Numbered from the stretch's first letter, positions 1 through 6,380 are shown. The stretch is DNA of 6,380 nt from Thermodesulfobacteriaceae bacterium (GCA_012961845.1 DTYO01000157.1:1-6380); one strand, 5' to 3'. Numbers and translations are program-made. The notes: generated from the letters alone by a model not told the origin.

Positions 1-3
1 ACC

Positions 4-10
4 AAGGAGG
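4..10 (+). promoter_or_regulatory. Shine-Dalgarno for the chemoreceptor gene
   Basis: AAGGAGG is a near-perfect anti-16S match, 8 bases before the ATG at 19. It fixes the start of the chemoreceptor and suggests strong translation. The promoter must lie upstream of the window. Confidence 0.85.
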
Positions 11-18
11 CTTTTTTC

Positions 19-2409
19 ATGAAAGGCAGGTCAGGAGGCATAAAGGGTCTGGGTATCCATGCCAAGGTGCTGAGCATGATGGCAGTGGTCTTCATGGCCA
101 TCCTCTGTGTACAAGGATATCTGTACTTCACTCAGTCCCGGATTCTCAAACAGGATTCCAGAAATACCATTCAGGCTGAAGCCCGGGCGCTTGCAGAAAA
201 CATCAATCTTTTTCTTTCCGACCGGGCCAAAGACCTTCAGACCGTCAGCAGGCTGGACGTCATCAAACTTGCCATCGAAATCGGCGGAGGACAGGCGGGC
301 ACGGACAGTTTCCTCTCGGAGATGGCCAGCCAGTATGACTATTATGATACCATTGTGGTCACCGACTCTGAAGGCCGGATCCTGGCAGGCAGCAGGCCGG
401 GCGTATCTGGAAAAAGCCTCAAGAAAGAAAATTGGTTCGACATGAATACATCTGGCACTGTTACCGTATCCAATCCGGTCCGCAACATATTTTCGGACGG
501 CGGATCCGGCAGATCCAGCTCCTCTCCATGGACAGTGGCAATGGTCGCCCCCATGTTCTCCGACAGTCAGGTAGTCGGTGCCGTAGTGGGTTTTCTCCAC
601 TGGACAGCCTTCAAGAATGTCCTGGAAAGGACCGTGGACCTGGTCCGCAACATGGATGGAAACGCACTTCTGGTGAACAGCACAGGAAGAACGGTATTAC
701 ATCCCAGACAGGAAACCATCAACAAGATCGACCAAGCACTGCAGAAAGCGCTAGCAGGAGGCACCAAAAACAGGATTTTTGAAATCGACTCACAGAGCGG
801 AACATCCCTGGCTGCGACTTTCCCCATCAATCCTGCCAAAGGGATTTCCGTACCAAAGTGGTCTGCAGTAGTTCGGATTCCAGAGGCCAAGCTGTATGCT
901 ATGCTCGATGCCGTGCTGCGCCAGCAGGTCATGGTAGGTGCAGTTGTGCTTGGTTTTCTGGCATCTCTGGGATTCTTCATCAATACCAGCGTTGTCAGAC
1001 CGATTGTCCAGGCGTCCAACCTTCTGCACCGTACTGCCAGGAACCTGGATCTCACCGAACGGATCGAAGTCCGGAGCAGTGATGAGGTAGGCAGGATGTC
1101 CGAAGCCATCAACAATTTTCTGGACACCCTCCAGTCAACCTTCAAGGGGGTTCTCGATGCAACCGCAAGTTTTATCCATGCCAGTAATGAGGTGCATACC
1201 GTCTCGCAGAACATCATAAAAAATGCTGGTGCACAGGCAGAACGCGCCAGGACAGTCATGCAGAAAATGGCAGTGATGGGTGAGACTGCCGCAGAAGTGG
1301 CCGCCCATGCCGAGTCGTCATCCATGCTGGCCCAGGAGGGAGCCCAGGTCATCGCCGAAACTGCCCGCAGCACCAAAGACATCATGGAGAGTTCCAGGAA
1401 GAACCGGGATGGGGCGGAAGGAACCGTCAAGACGGTCCAGGCCATGGGTGAAACTGCCAGAGAGGTTCAAACGAGGGCCATAATGCAATCGGAAGCTGCT
1501 ACCGGAACAGCCGACTCTCTGCAGAAGATGGTGGTTCAGCTCCAGAACATGGCTTCGGAATCACAGCAGTCAGCTCAAAAGGCCAGAGAGGCCATGATAA
1601 GCGCCAGGAAGGGCGGAGAATCTATGACCCAGACACTCCAGGGCATGGAAGCAATAGCCGAAAGTTCCGACAGGGTCAGGGAGATACTGGATCTGATCAA
1701 CGATATTGCCGAACAGACCAACCTTCTGGCCCTCAATGCAGCAATCGAGGCAGCACGCGCCGGGGAGCACGGAAGAGGTTTTGCCGTGGTTGCCGAAGAA
1801 ATCAGAAAACTGGCCGAGCGGACCACAGACTCCACCAAGGAAATCGGTGCACTCATCCAGGAGAGCACAGAAAACGTGTCAAAGGGTCTGAAACTGACCC
1901 GTCAGAGTGCAGATGCCCTTGAAAGAATTCTCAAGAGCGTCGAAGACGGAAGCGAAGTAACCATTCGGATTTCAGAGCTTGCTGCCGATCAGGCCGAAGG
2001 TGTCCAGGACCTGCTCTCCTCCACGGACGGACTGAAGAACCTGGCGGGCAACATAGTTGAAATGACCAATAAGCAGGCTGAACGCCGGAAAAAGGCTGAA
2101 AAGGCCATCACTGAACTCATGGCCCTGAGCGGCGAAATCATGGACGTGGCCAATTCCAGCAACCTGACCACCAGGAATGCAGTGGAAGCCATTGACAAAA
2201 TCGTATCCAACTCAGCGGAGATCACCACTAGGACATCCAAACAGCGTGAAAGGAGTGCGGCACTGCAGAAAATGATGAACGAAATGGCGGAAGTGGCTGT
2301 AACAAACGCCCAGAGCGCCCAGGAAGCACTCAGTTCCATGGAGGAGTTGCTCACCAAGGCCAAAGATGCTGAAATGGAGATTGGCAGATTCAAGGTTTCT
2401 GCCATATGA
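19..2409 (+). CDS. Methyl-accepting chemotaxis protein with periplasmic Cache-type sensor
   Basis: This is an inner-membrane chemoreceptor that would signal through CheW/CheA to the flagellar motor or a related output. Domains in order: a short basic N-terminus; a first membrane helix at about residues 16-37; a periplasmic sensor of about 265 residues with double-Cache features (the IVVTDSEGRILAGS strand pair near 112-125, WTVAMVAPMF and VVGAVVGFLHW near 171-195, and a second lobe with NALLVNSTGRTVLHP near 215-229); a second membrane helix at about 303-325; a HAMP segment at about 325-380 (VVRPI, DLTERIE, SSDEVGRMSEAINNF); and a long coiled-coil signalling domain. The highly conserved hairpin tip is at about 558-602 (IAEQTNLLALNAAIEAARAG, then GRGFAVVAEEIRKLAERT). 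The C-terminus ends in GRFKVSAI with no CheR-docking pentapeptide of the NWETF kind. The frame is intact over 2.4 kb. The gene overlaps the next one by 4 bases, implying cotranscription and translational coupling. The ligand cannot be read from sequence; the partner binding protein suggests an anion or a PhnD-type ligand. Confidence 0.95.
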   Translation: MKGRSGGIKGLGIHAKVLSMMAVVFMAILCVQGYLYFTQSRILKQDSRNTIQAEARALAENINLFLSDRAKDLQTVSRLDVIKLAIEIGGGQAGTDSFLSEMASQYDYYDTIVVTDSEGRILAGSRPGVSGKSLKKENWFDMNTSGTVTVSNPVRNIFSDGGSGRSSSSPWTVAMVAPMFSDSQVVGAVVGFLHWTAFKNVLERTVDLVRNMDGNALLVNSTGRTVLHPRQETINKIDQALQKALAGGTKNRIFEIDSQSGTSLAATFPINPAKGISVPKWSAVVRIPEAKLYAMLDAVLRQQVMVGAVVLGFLASLGFFINTSVVRPIVQASNLLHRTARNLDLTERIEVRSSDEVGRMSEAINNFLDTLQSTFKGVLDATASFIHASNEVHTVSQNIIKNAGAQAERARTVMQKMAVMGETAAEVAAHAESSSMLAQEGAQVIAETARSTKDIMESSRKNRDGAEGTVKTVQAMGETAREVQTRAIMQSEAATGTADSLQKMVVQLQNMASESQQSAQKAREAMISARKGGESMTQTLQGMEAIAESSDRVREILDLINDIAEQTNLLALNAAIEAARAGEHGRGFAVVAEEIRKLAERTTDSTKEIGALIQESTENVSKGLKLTRQSADALERILKSVEDGSEVTIRISELAADQAEGVQDLLSSTDGLKNLAGNIVEMTNKQAERRKKAEKAITELMALSGEIMDVANSSNLTTRNAVEAIDKIVSNSAEITTRTSKQRERSAALQKMMNEMAEVAVTNAQSAQEALSSMEELLTKAKDAEMEIGRFKVSAI

Positions 2410-3386
2410 CACGGATCATGGCCCACAAAATCTGCAAGACGGCAAATCCTGGCAATAACAGCAGAACCCCACCTCTGTGGTCAGCGCTGACGATATTTCT
2501 GTGCCTGGGACTGCTCATTCAGTTTTTCCCTGCTTTTCCAGGCTCCAGAGGACCGGACTCGGTATGGGCATCATCTTCTCTGAAGCTGGGCGTCCTTGCC
2601 AAGAGAGGACACAGGGCAGCACATACAAGATGGAGCCCCCTGGCGGAATATTTGTCTTCGAAGACCGGACAGCGCTTTGAAATAGTCCCGCTGAATTTTT
2701 CCCAGATGAGTGAATATGTTTCTCATGGAAAACTGGACCTGATACTGGCCAACCAGATGTTTTTCATCCTGTTCAGGGAAAAATACAGCGCCATCCCACT
2801 GGCGACTCTTGTGAACCGCCGGGCCGGGCCGTACATGGGGGGTGTCATATTTGTAAAAAACGGCAGCCCTATAAAGAACCTGCGAGATATAAGAGGAAAA
2901 AAAATAGCCATTGTTTCTTTCAGCTCTGCCGGCGGCTACGCAATCCAGGCCAGCCATCTGCTTTCCCAGGGCATTGATATAAGGGAGGAAAGCCATGAAA
3001 TAAAACCTTACAAAAACCAGGATCATGTGGTCTATGCAGTAATCAACCGGATGGCCGATGTAGGATTTGTGAGAACAGATCAACTGGAATCCATGGCCAG
3101 GGAAGGCAAGATAAACCTGAACCAGGTGAGGGTACTGAACAGGCAGAACCACAGTAACTTTCCGCTTCTGTGCAGCACTGATCTCTGGCCTGCCTGGCCA
3201 ATGGCCTCTTTCAGAAAAATCAAACCCGGACTCAGGAAACGGATCGCAAACGCCCTCATTTCCCTGCCCGGAGACTCTGTTGTCTCCACCAGGGGAAAGA
3301 TAAACGGTTTCGTAGCCCCGGGCGATTACACACCGGTGGCCAAGGCTCTCGCAGACCTGGGCCTGGAATCGTCCGTTCTGCCCTGA
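2406..3386 (+). CDS. PhnD-like phosphate/phosphonate-family periplasmic substrate-binding protein
   Basis: This is a substrate-binding protein of the phosphate/phosphite/phosphonate (PhnD) family. A hydrophobic export or anchor segment at about residues 25-43 follows a polar, basic N-terminus. The mature part begins near SSLKLGVLAKRG (57-68), typical of the first strand. Family features include WSPLAEYLSSKTG (76-88), the second-lobe LRDIRGKKIAIV (159-170) followed by FSSAGGY (172-178), and DVGFVRTDQLE (218-228), the usual position of a ligand-lobe contact segment. The length of 326 residues is normal. The start at 2406 is chosen because it forms an ATGA overlap with the receptor stop and has AAGG about 11 bases upstream; an in-frame ATG at 2418 is an alternative. 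No ABC permease or ATPase adjoins it. By inference it acts as a ligand-loaded partner of the upstream chemoreceptor. Whether the true ligand is a phosphorus compound is unknown, since PhnD-like proteins are often misnamed by homology. Confidence 0.88.
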   Translation: MTRIMAHKICKTANPGNNSRTPPLWSALTIFLCLGLLIQFFPAFPGSRGPDSVWASSSLKLGVLAKRGHRAAHTRWSPLAEYLSSKTGQRFEIVPLNFSQMSEYVSHGKLDLILANQMFFILFREKYSAIPLATLVNRRAGPYMGGVIFVKNGSPIKNLRDIRGKKIAIVSFSSAGGYAIQASHLLSQGIDIREESHEIKPYKNQDHVVYAVINRMADVGFVRTDQLESMAREGKINLNQVRVLNRQNHSNFPLLCSTDLWPAWPMASFRKIKPGLRKRIANALISLPGDSVVSTRGKINGFVAPGDYTPVAKALADLGLESSVLP

Positions 3387-3418
3387 AACGATGTGATGCC
3401 GGTCGACAGCACGGAACA

Positions 3419-3439
3419 TGCAACGTTACAGGTGTTGCA
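3419..3439. repeat. Inverted repeat TGCAAC-N9-GTTGCA
   Basis: Perfect 6-base arms at 3419-3424 and 3434-3439 are separated by 9 bases. It starts about 32 bases after the binding-protein stop. No T run follows, so it is a poor intrinsic terminator. The arms share the GTTGC core with the palindrome at 3514-3527, which fits a protein-binding site better. Confidence 0.4.
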
Positions 3440-3478
3440 GTATCAGAGACCATGTTGCTGTCCTCTGACTGCCTGCAT

Positions 3479-3502
3479 GGACATCTCATAAACTGTCCTT
3501 TT
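3479..3502 (+). terminator. Possible weak terminator after the receptor operon
   Basis: GGACA at 3479-3483 pairs with TGTCC at 3494-3498 across a 10-base loop, and TTTT follows at once (3499-3502). A 5-base stem is short for a Rho-independent terminator, so this may be chance. It is the only hairpin plus T run seen between the two units. Confidence 0.2.
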
Positions 3503-3513
3503 GCACAAAAACG

Positions 3514-3527
3514 TGTTGCACGCAACA
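3514..3527. promoter_or_regulatory. Operator-like palindrome TGTTGC-AC-GCAACA
   Basis: A perfect 14-base palindrome with a 2-base centre lies about 110 bases before the visible start of the CARF homology. A hexamer TTGCAC occurs within it (3516-3521) and again 15 bases upstream (3501-3506). Its size and symmetry suit a dimeric helix-turn-helix regulator. No regulator gene is visible in the window, so the assignment is inference only. Confidence 0.35.
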
Positions 3528-3625
3528 AATTAGTCTGGTTCTGCTGATCAGTTCGCAGGGGATTACGACAGATTCCTCTGAAAAAACAATCCACCATATC
3601 CTACACATCTCCAGCTCCTGCAGAT

Positions 3626-4240
3626 ATTTCACTGATAACCGGTATCGGAACTTCCGTTGACCTTGCGCTTATGTTCGTTCACTTCCTGTCCGGCAGAGAT
3701 GCCGCCTATGCCCCTGACACTCAGCAAGTGCGAAAAGCATTTTCTAATTCCCGGCTTAAGCAAGTTCATATAGTTTCCACCCTGGGAATCCTTCAATGTC
3801 TAAAAAAAACAGAAGATGAGGTCTCAGCCACATATCCTGAAGTTTCCATACATCGTGTCGAACTCAGCATTGAGGACATTCGAACAACCCATGGCGAAAG
3901 GCTTGCCAGAGACAGGATTTACAAACTGCTTGAGGAAATAGGAGGCCACTACCTGGTGATCGGCTCCGGTGGCCGCCAGGTCCTCACATTCAGGCTGCTC
4001 GAAGCCGGGCACATTTTCGGCTTCAGGGGATATCTTTCCATTACAGCCTACAATGAAGTCAGGTGGAATGATTTCAGCCAGCAGGAGATCCTTTACATGC
4101 CGATTGCACATTTTCTCGAACAGCGATGGAACCAGCAAAAAGGATTATATATCGACAGCAAGGGGATGAAGCAGGGCAGTTCATTCAGGTCTGTATCGGT
4201 CTTTCCTGCCTGCCGGTATTCAGAAAAGGCTTGCATCTGA
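3626..4240 (+). pseudogene. CARF-like ligand-binding domain segment
   Basis: The frame from the ATG at 3671 gives 189 residues, but the likely first beta strand (ISLITGIGTSVD, 3626-3661) lies upstream of that ATG in the same open frame, as expected for the first strand and loop of a CARF Rossmann fold. Later elements are VHIVSTLGI (residues 32-40 from the ATG), an amphipathic stretch around 63-91 and HYLVIGSGGRQVLTFRLLEAG at 93-113. The last resembles the GG-containing loop that binds the second half of cyclic oligoadenylate in CARF proteins. The ATG at 3671 has no Shine-Dalgarno and would cut off the first strand. No ATG, GTG or TTG occurs in frame between the stop at 3545 and 3671, so the natural start is lost, lies in another frame or is an unusual codon. 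The last 30 or so residues before the stop at 4240 look like out-of-frame sequence. Confidence 0.65.
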
Positions 4241-4794
4241 AAGCGGGAGCTAGGCTGGATCAGCACGACTCTGATATCGCTTGGCTCAGGTCTTTGCCAA
4301 AGGCGGATCTCCACTGCCATCTGGGAGGCTGCCAGCACCCGGCCGTACTCAAAGAGCTTGCCGCAAAACTCATATATGAGCTGAATATTTCAAAAAAAAC
4401 CTGTCATACCATTATTGACAGTCTTGAAAAACAGCTTGGTGTTTCAGAAATTGCCATGATAACCCCGGAAAGGCTCAGATCCCTCGGTTCATCCACCCGT
4501 AACGTAGTGGGAAACATACCTGAAAGGGTGCACTGCCTTCAATATCTCCCCTGGTTGTTTGCGACTGTCGACCAACCGCGGCATGTCTGCACCGCAGTCC
4601 TGGTTAATTCACTTTCCAAGGACAGGCTTCTTGAACTATCAAGAGACGGTAGACTCAGCGATGACGGCAGGGCAATCAGCTGCCCGATCGCAATGATGAT
4701 TCCCTGCAATGGTACATGGCCTGCGGTGATCTCGGCGGTTCCTCACTTCTCCAGACGCAAGGCACTCTCCGTATTGCTCTTGAAAGCCTTCTGA
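4126..4794 (+). pseudogene. Adenosine deaminase domain, N-terminal segment
   Basis: This frame carries the barrel's first zinc motif, LPKADLHCHLGG (4294-4329), the hallmark opening of adenosine deaminase-family proteins, preceded by DSDIAWLRS. An ADA-style helical region follows (NIPERVHCLQYLPWLFATV). The ATG at 4126 lies inside the CARF reading frame with no Shine-Dalgarno, so it is probably not a real start; the frame is open back to 4072. Homology appears to leave this frame after about 4662, and the last 40 or so residues to the stop at 4794 are out of frame. The piece alone has two of the four zinc ligands and no catalytic Glu. Confidence 0.7.
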
Positions 4795-5186
4795 AAGAGA
4801 CTGCTGCGGAAAACGCACGTTACATAGAAATACGCTTTTCCCCTGACAACTATACGCACGCCGGCCTGCTGGACATAAATTCGGCAGTAGAGACGCTGCT
4901 TGACCAGGCCGAAAAGTTCATGGCCGAACATGAAAACATTATTGTAAATTTTCTCATAATGGCTACACGGCACAAGAGCCGTATGGCAATGGCCACTCAT
5001 GTTGCAGCTGCGGTCACACATTTTTCATCAGTCATATTCCCCGGGGCTTGGAAGCCCCGCATTGCAGGTTTTGATCTTGCGGGGCAGGAGAAGGATTATG
5101 ATCCGGTAGAATTCCGTGAAGATTTTCTGCCGCTCCACAGGGCCTTCGTAAACAATCACCATTCATGCGGGAGAGATGGCCGATGA
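4665..5186 (+). pseudogene. Adenosine deaminase domain, middle segment
   Basis: After the TGA at 4662-4664 this frame reads SLQWYMACGDLGGSSLLQT, then ARYIEIRFSP (to 4844), a helix, IIVNFLIMATRH and WKPRIAGFDLAGQEKDY (to about 5099). These are successive barrel strands of an adenosine deaminase. An ATG occurs at 4716 but falls inside conserved sequence and has no Shine-Dalgarno, so the piece is not an independent gene. The final residues before the stop at 5186 are out of frame: the expected HAGE motif is read only in frame 1. Confidence 0.7.
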
Positions 5187-5691
5187 CGACAGGATATGGC
5201 AGGCAATGTACCTGCTCCATGCAAAGCGGACAGGTCACGGCCTGCAACTGATACATAATCCTGGCATGATGAATTTTGTTCGAGATCATTCGCTGTGCGT
5301 GGAAATGTACCCTTCATCCAATTGGCAGACCAACAGGTTTAGACTTTTTGATGACAGAGACGGCAAAGGAGAAGTCTATCCGCTATCGAAATACCTCGAA
5401 CATGGCATATCCGTGACAGTGAACACTGATAACCGTTTTATCTCCGATACAGATCTCTCAAACGAATTTCTGATGGCTGCACGCATGACGGACGGAGGCC
5501 TTTCCAGGCATGAGGTGTTGAAAATAGTAAGGAATGGATTTCAGGCGGCTTTTTTGCCGAGGGATGCAAGGGACAGGCTGCTTAAGAATGTAGATGATGA
5601 GATTTTTGAAATCCTCAAGGAGGATTTTTTCCCGATATTGACCGATCGCACCCCAAATTCCGTGTATTCGGACACCTCGACTGGTAATTAA
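5155..5691 (+). pseudogene. Adenosine deaminase domain, C-terminal catalytic segment
   Basis: From 5155 the frame reads ITIHAGEMADDDRIW, giving the third zinc His (5164-5166) and the catalytic Glu (5173-5175) of the family. It continues with LLHAKRTGHGLQL (active-site His at 5236-5238), VEMYPSSNWQTN (near 5299-5334, matching the family's EMCPTSN) and VTVNTDNRFIS with the zinc Asp at 5428-5430. An ATG at 5176 lies just after HAGE and would omit both key residues, so it is not a plausible natural start. The stop at 5691 is 6 bases before the Nudix start, consistent with one transcript. Confidence 0.75.
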
Positions 5692-5697
5692 GTCAAT

Positions 5698-6316
5698 ATG
5701 GAAAATGTGTTCTGCATCAAACGCTCTGATCTCGATAAGTTTTTTCCGGGTAACCTGCCCCAGGGCAGTATTTCATCACCCTCACTGGAAGACGTTCTGA
5801 CTCTATCGCATCATTTTGTGCCGCGAGACCATGCAGAGTCAGACCCTTCCTATAAACAGATAATTCCGTACCAGCTTTTTGCCCGAAACGGCAGAGTCTT
5901 CGTGTACCAGCGCGGTGGAAACGCCGGTGAAAAACGCCTGCGCGGCAAACTGTCGGCAGGTATTGGTGGACACATAAACTCTTATGACAGCACAAGTGGA
6001 AAAAGGCTCACAATAGAAAACTTCATGCAGGCGCTGATACGTGAGAGGGAGGAAGAGACAGTCTGCCCGCCTGGACTTGATGCCCGATTTCTCGGATGGA
6101 TAAATGATGATTCCGACGACGTAGGCAAGGTTCATCTCGGCTCTGTATTCCTCTGCAGGCTGGATGAGCACCATTCTTTTACCCTCCGCACCGGGACCGG
6201 CTCTGAAGACATCCATGAAGCATGGCTGATTTTCGGCGGAAGATATTCTCAGCAGCGCTGACAGATTTGAATACTGGTCAATCCTTGCTGCCGGTCTGGC
6301 AGCGCAAAAGCTCTGA
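5698..6316 (+). pseudogene. Nudix hydrolase with C-terminal frameshift
   Basis: This MutT/Nudix-type phosphohydrolase resembles the predicted phosphoesterase group with KQIIPY and GIGGHIN signatures (residues 53-58 and 88-94). The Nudix box is spaced exactly right: G101, five residues, E107, seven residues, then R115 E116 R117 E118 E119 E120. All metal-binding positions are kept; the late Gly of the consensus is replaced by Val122. The uninterrupted frame stops at 6261 (187 residues) with an unconvincing tail after HEAWL. A shift of one base in the T run at 6230-6233 restores SAEDILSSADRFEYWSIL and AAGLAAQKL, ending at the TGA at 6314-6316, which looks like the genuine C-terminus. The start at 5698 is 6 bases after the deaminase stop and has only a weak AAG upstream, suggesting coupled translation. 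In known CAAD systems the paired Nudix enzyme hydrolyses ITP to IMP, completing ATP depletion; that role is inferred here from context. Confidence 0.8.
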
Positions 6317-6380
6317 GATTGCGACCTGCTGAATGACGTTTCCGGCAGTTTTGAAAGCACATTTTGGGTGAATTGGAAAA
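6317..6380. other. Window end, no feature seen
   Basis: The 64 bases after the inferred Nudix stop show no clear hairpin, Shine-Dalgarno or start of a new gene. Confidence 0.4.

Larger units (their letters stand above)
3387..3625. other. Non-coding spacer with repeated GTTGC half-sites
   Basis: About 240 bases with no convincing gene on either strand. A 31-codon frame from the ATG at 3452 to the stop at 3545 has no Shine-Dalgarno and no recognisable product. The spacer contains five copies of GTTGC or its complement GCAAC (3420, 3434, 3454, 3515 and 3522), four of them arranged as two inverted repeats. It also holds a weak hairpin with a T run. No good -35/-10 pair stands out. By position it separates the chemoreceptor operon from the CARF-deaminase unit. 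Confidence 0.5.
3626..5691 (+). pseudogene. cad1: Frameshifted CARF-adenosine deaminase fusion (Cad1/CAAD-like)
   Basis: Joined across frames, this region encodes roughly 690 residues: an N-terminal CARF-like domain followed by an adenosine deaminase-family TIM barrel. In the known family (Cad1/CAAD, an ancillary effector of type III CRISPR systems), CARF binds cyclic oligoadenylate and switches on deamination of ATP to ITP, arresting the cell during phage attack. Here the deaminase motifs are all present and in order: zinc-binding HCH at 4312-4320, EIRFSP near 4827-4844, GFDLAGQE at 5067-5090, HAGE at 5164-5175 (zinc His, catalytic Glu), GHG at 5233-5241 and NTDN at 5422-5433 (zinc Asp). They lie in frames 1, 3 and 1, and the CARF part lies in frame 2. 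Three frame changes are therefore needed, at about 4150-4240, 4662-4710 and 5150-5160, and no canonical start precedes the CARF homology. As read, no single protein carries a complete active site. True decay is favoured over sequencing error because the upstream genes are clean. The alternative is that CARF and deaminase were once separate genes. Confidence 0.8.

Noticed and set aside
567..1445. Long open frame (292 codons) on the minus strand opposite the chemoreceptor
   Set aside because: It is antisense to a strongly recognisable receptor, is low in complexity and matches no known family. It is a shadow of the helical codon pattern.
2571..3419. 282-codon minus-strand open frame opposite the binding protein
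   Set aside because: The plus strand has clear PhnD-family motifs in the same region. The antisense product has no recognisable domain and no Shine-Dalgarno.
3452..3547. Small frame of 31 codons in the spacer
   Set aside because: There is no Shine-Dalgarno, no recognisable motif and a length expected by chance.
5042..5059. Perfect inverted repeat CGGGGCTT-GG-AAGCCCCG, considered as a terminator or inserted element
   Set aside because: It encodes PGAWKPR just before the conserved GFDLAGQE strand without disturbing the frame, and no T run follows. It is most likely coincidental within coding sequence.
3671..5691. Programmed ribosomal frameshifting as the reason for the frame changes
   Set aside because: Three or more shifts in different directions, without clear slippery heptamers and downstream structures at the joins, fit random indels better.
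5839..6360. 173-codon minus-strand open frame at the right end
   Set aside because: It covers the Nudix box and its restored C-terminus on the opposite strand. The plus-strand homology is specific and the antisense protein is not recognisable.
3387..6380. CRISPR array or direct-repeat arrangement expected beside a CARF effector
   Set aside because: No regularly spaced repeats of 25-40 bases were found. Only short GTTGC motifs recur.

Overview
The window has two parts. The left half (about 1-3386) is an intact two-gene operon for ligand sensing. The right half (about 3600-6316) is a CRISPR-ancillary-type nucleotide-modifying module that looks broken by several frameshifts. Composition is moderate in GC, and the receptor and binding protein resemble those of sulfate-reducing Desulfobacterota (Desulfovibrionales-like). 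That taxonomic placement is an impression from protein style, not a computed result.

Left half. A Shine-Dalgarno at 4-10 drives a 796-residue transmembrane methyl-accepting chemotaxis protein with a periplasmic Cache-type sensor, a HAMP domain and a full cytoplasmic signalling hairpin. Its stop codon overlaps the start of a PhnD-like periplasmic substrate-binding protein (ATGA overlap at 2406-2409). No permease or ATPase gene lies next to it. The simplest reading is that the binding protein presents a ligand to the receptor rather than, or as well as, feeding a transporter.

Spacer. From 3387 to about 3625 no gene is convincing. The stretch holds five copies of the half-site GTTGC/GCAAC, four of them in two inverted repeats (3419-3439 and 3514-3527), and a weak hairpin followed by TTTT at 3479-3502. 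These could be operator or terminator elements for the next unit.

Right half. Reading across three frames gives one continuous homology: an N-terminal CARF-like Rossmann domain (visible from about 3626), then an adenosine deaminase-family domain with its HxH, EIRFSP, GFDLAGQE, HAGE, GHG and NTDN motifs in the right order, ending at 5691. This is the architecture of the type III CRISPR-associated deaminase Cad1/CAAD, which converts ATP to ITP when bound to cyclic oligoadenylate. Six bases further on is a Nudix hydrolase with a nearly complete Nudix box, a pairing known for CAAD, where the Nudix enzyme takes ITP to IMP. The deaminase reading frame is broken at about 4150-4240, 4662-4710 and 5150-5160. 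The Nudix frame is broken at a T run (6230-6233), with its C-terminus continuing in another frame to 6316. The CARF part also lacks a normal start codon. The 3.4 kb upstream is uninterrupted in the same assembly, so real decay of an abandoned defence module is the favoured explanation, but sequencing indels are not excluded. No Cas10, Csm/Cmr gene or CRISPR array is visible in this window.
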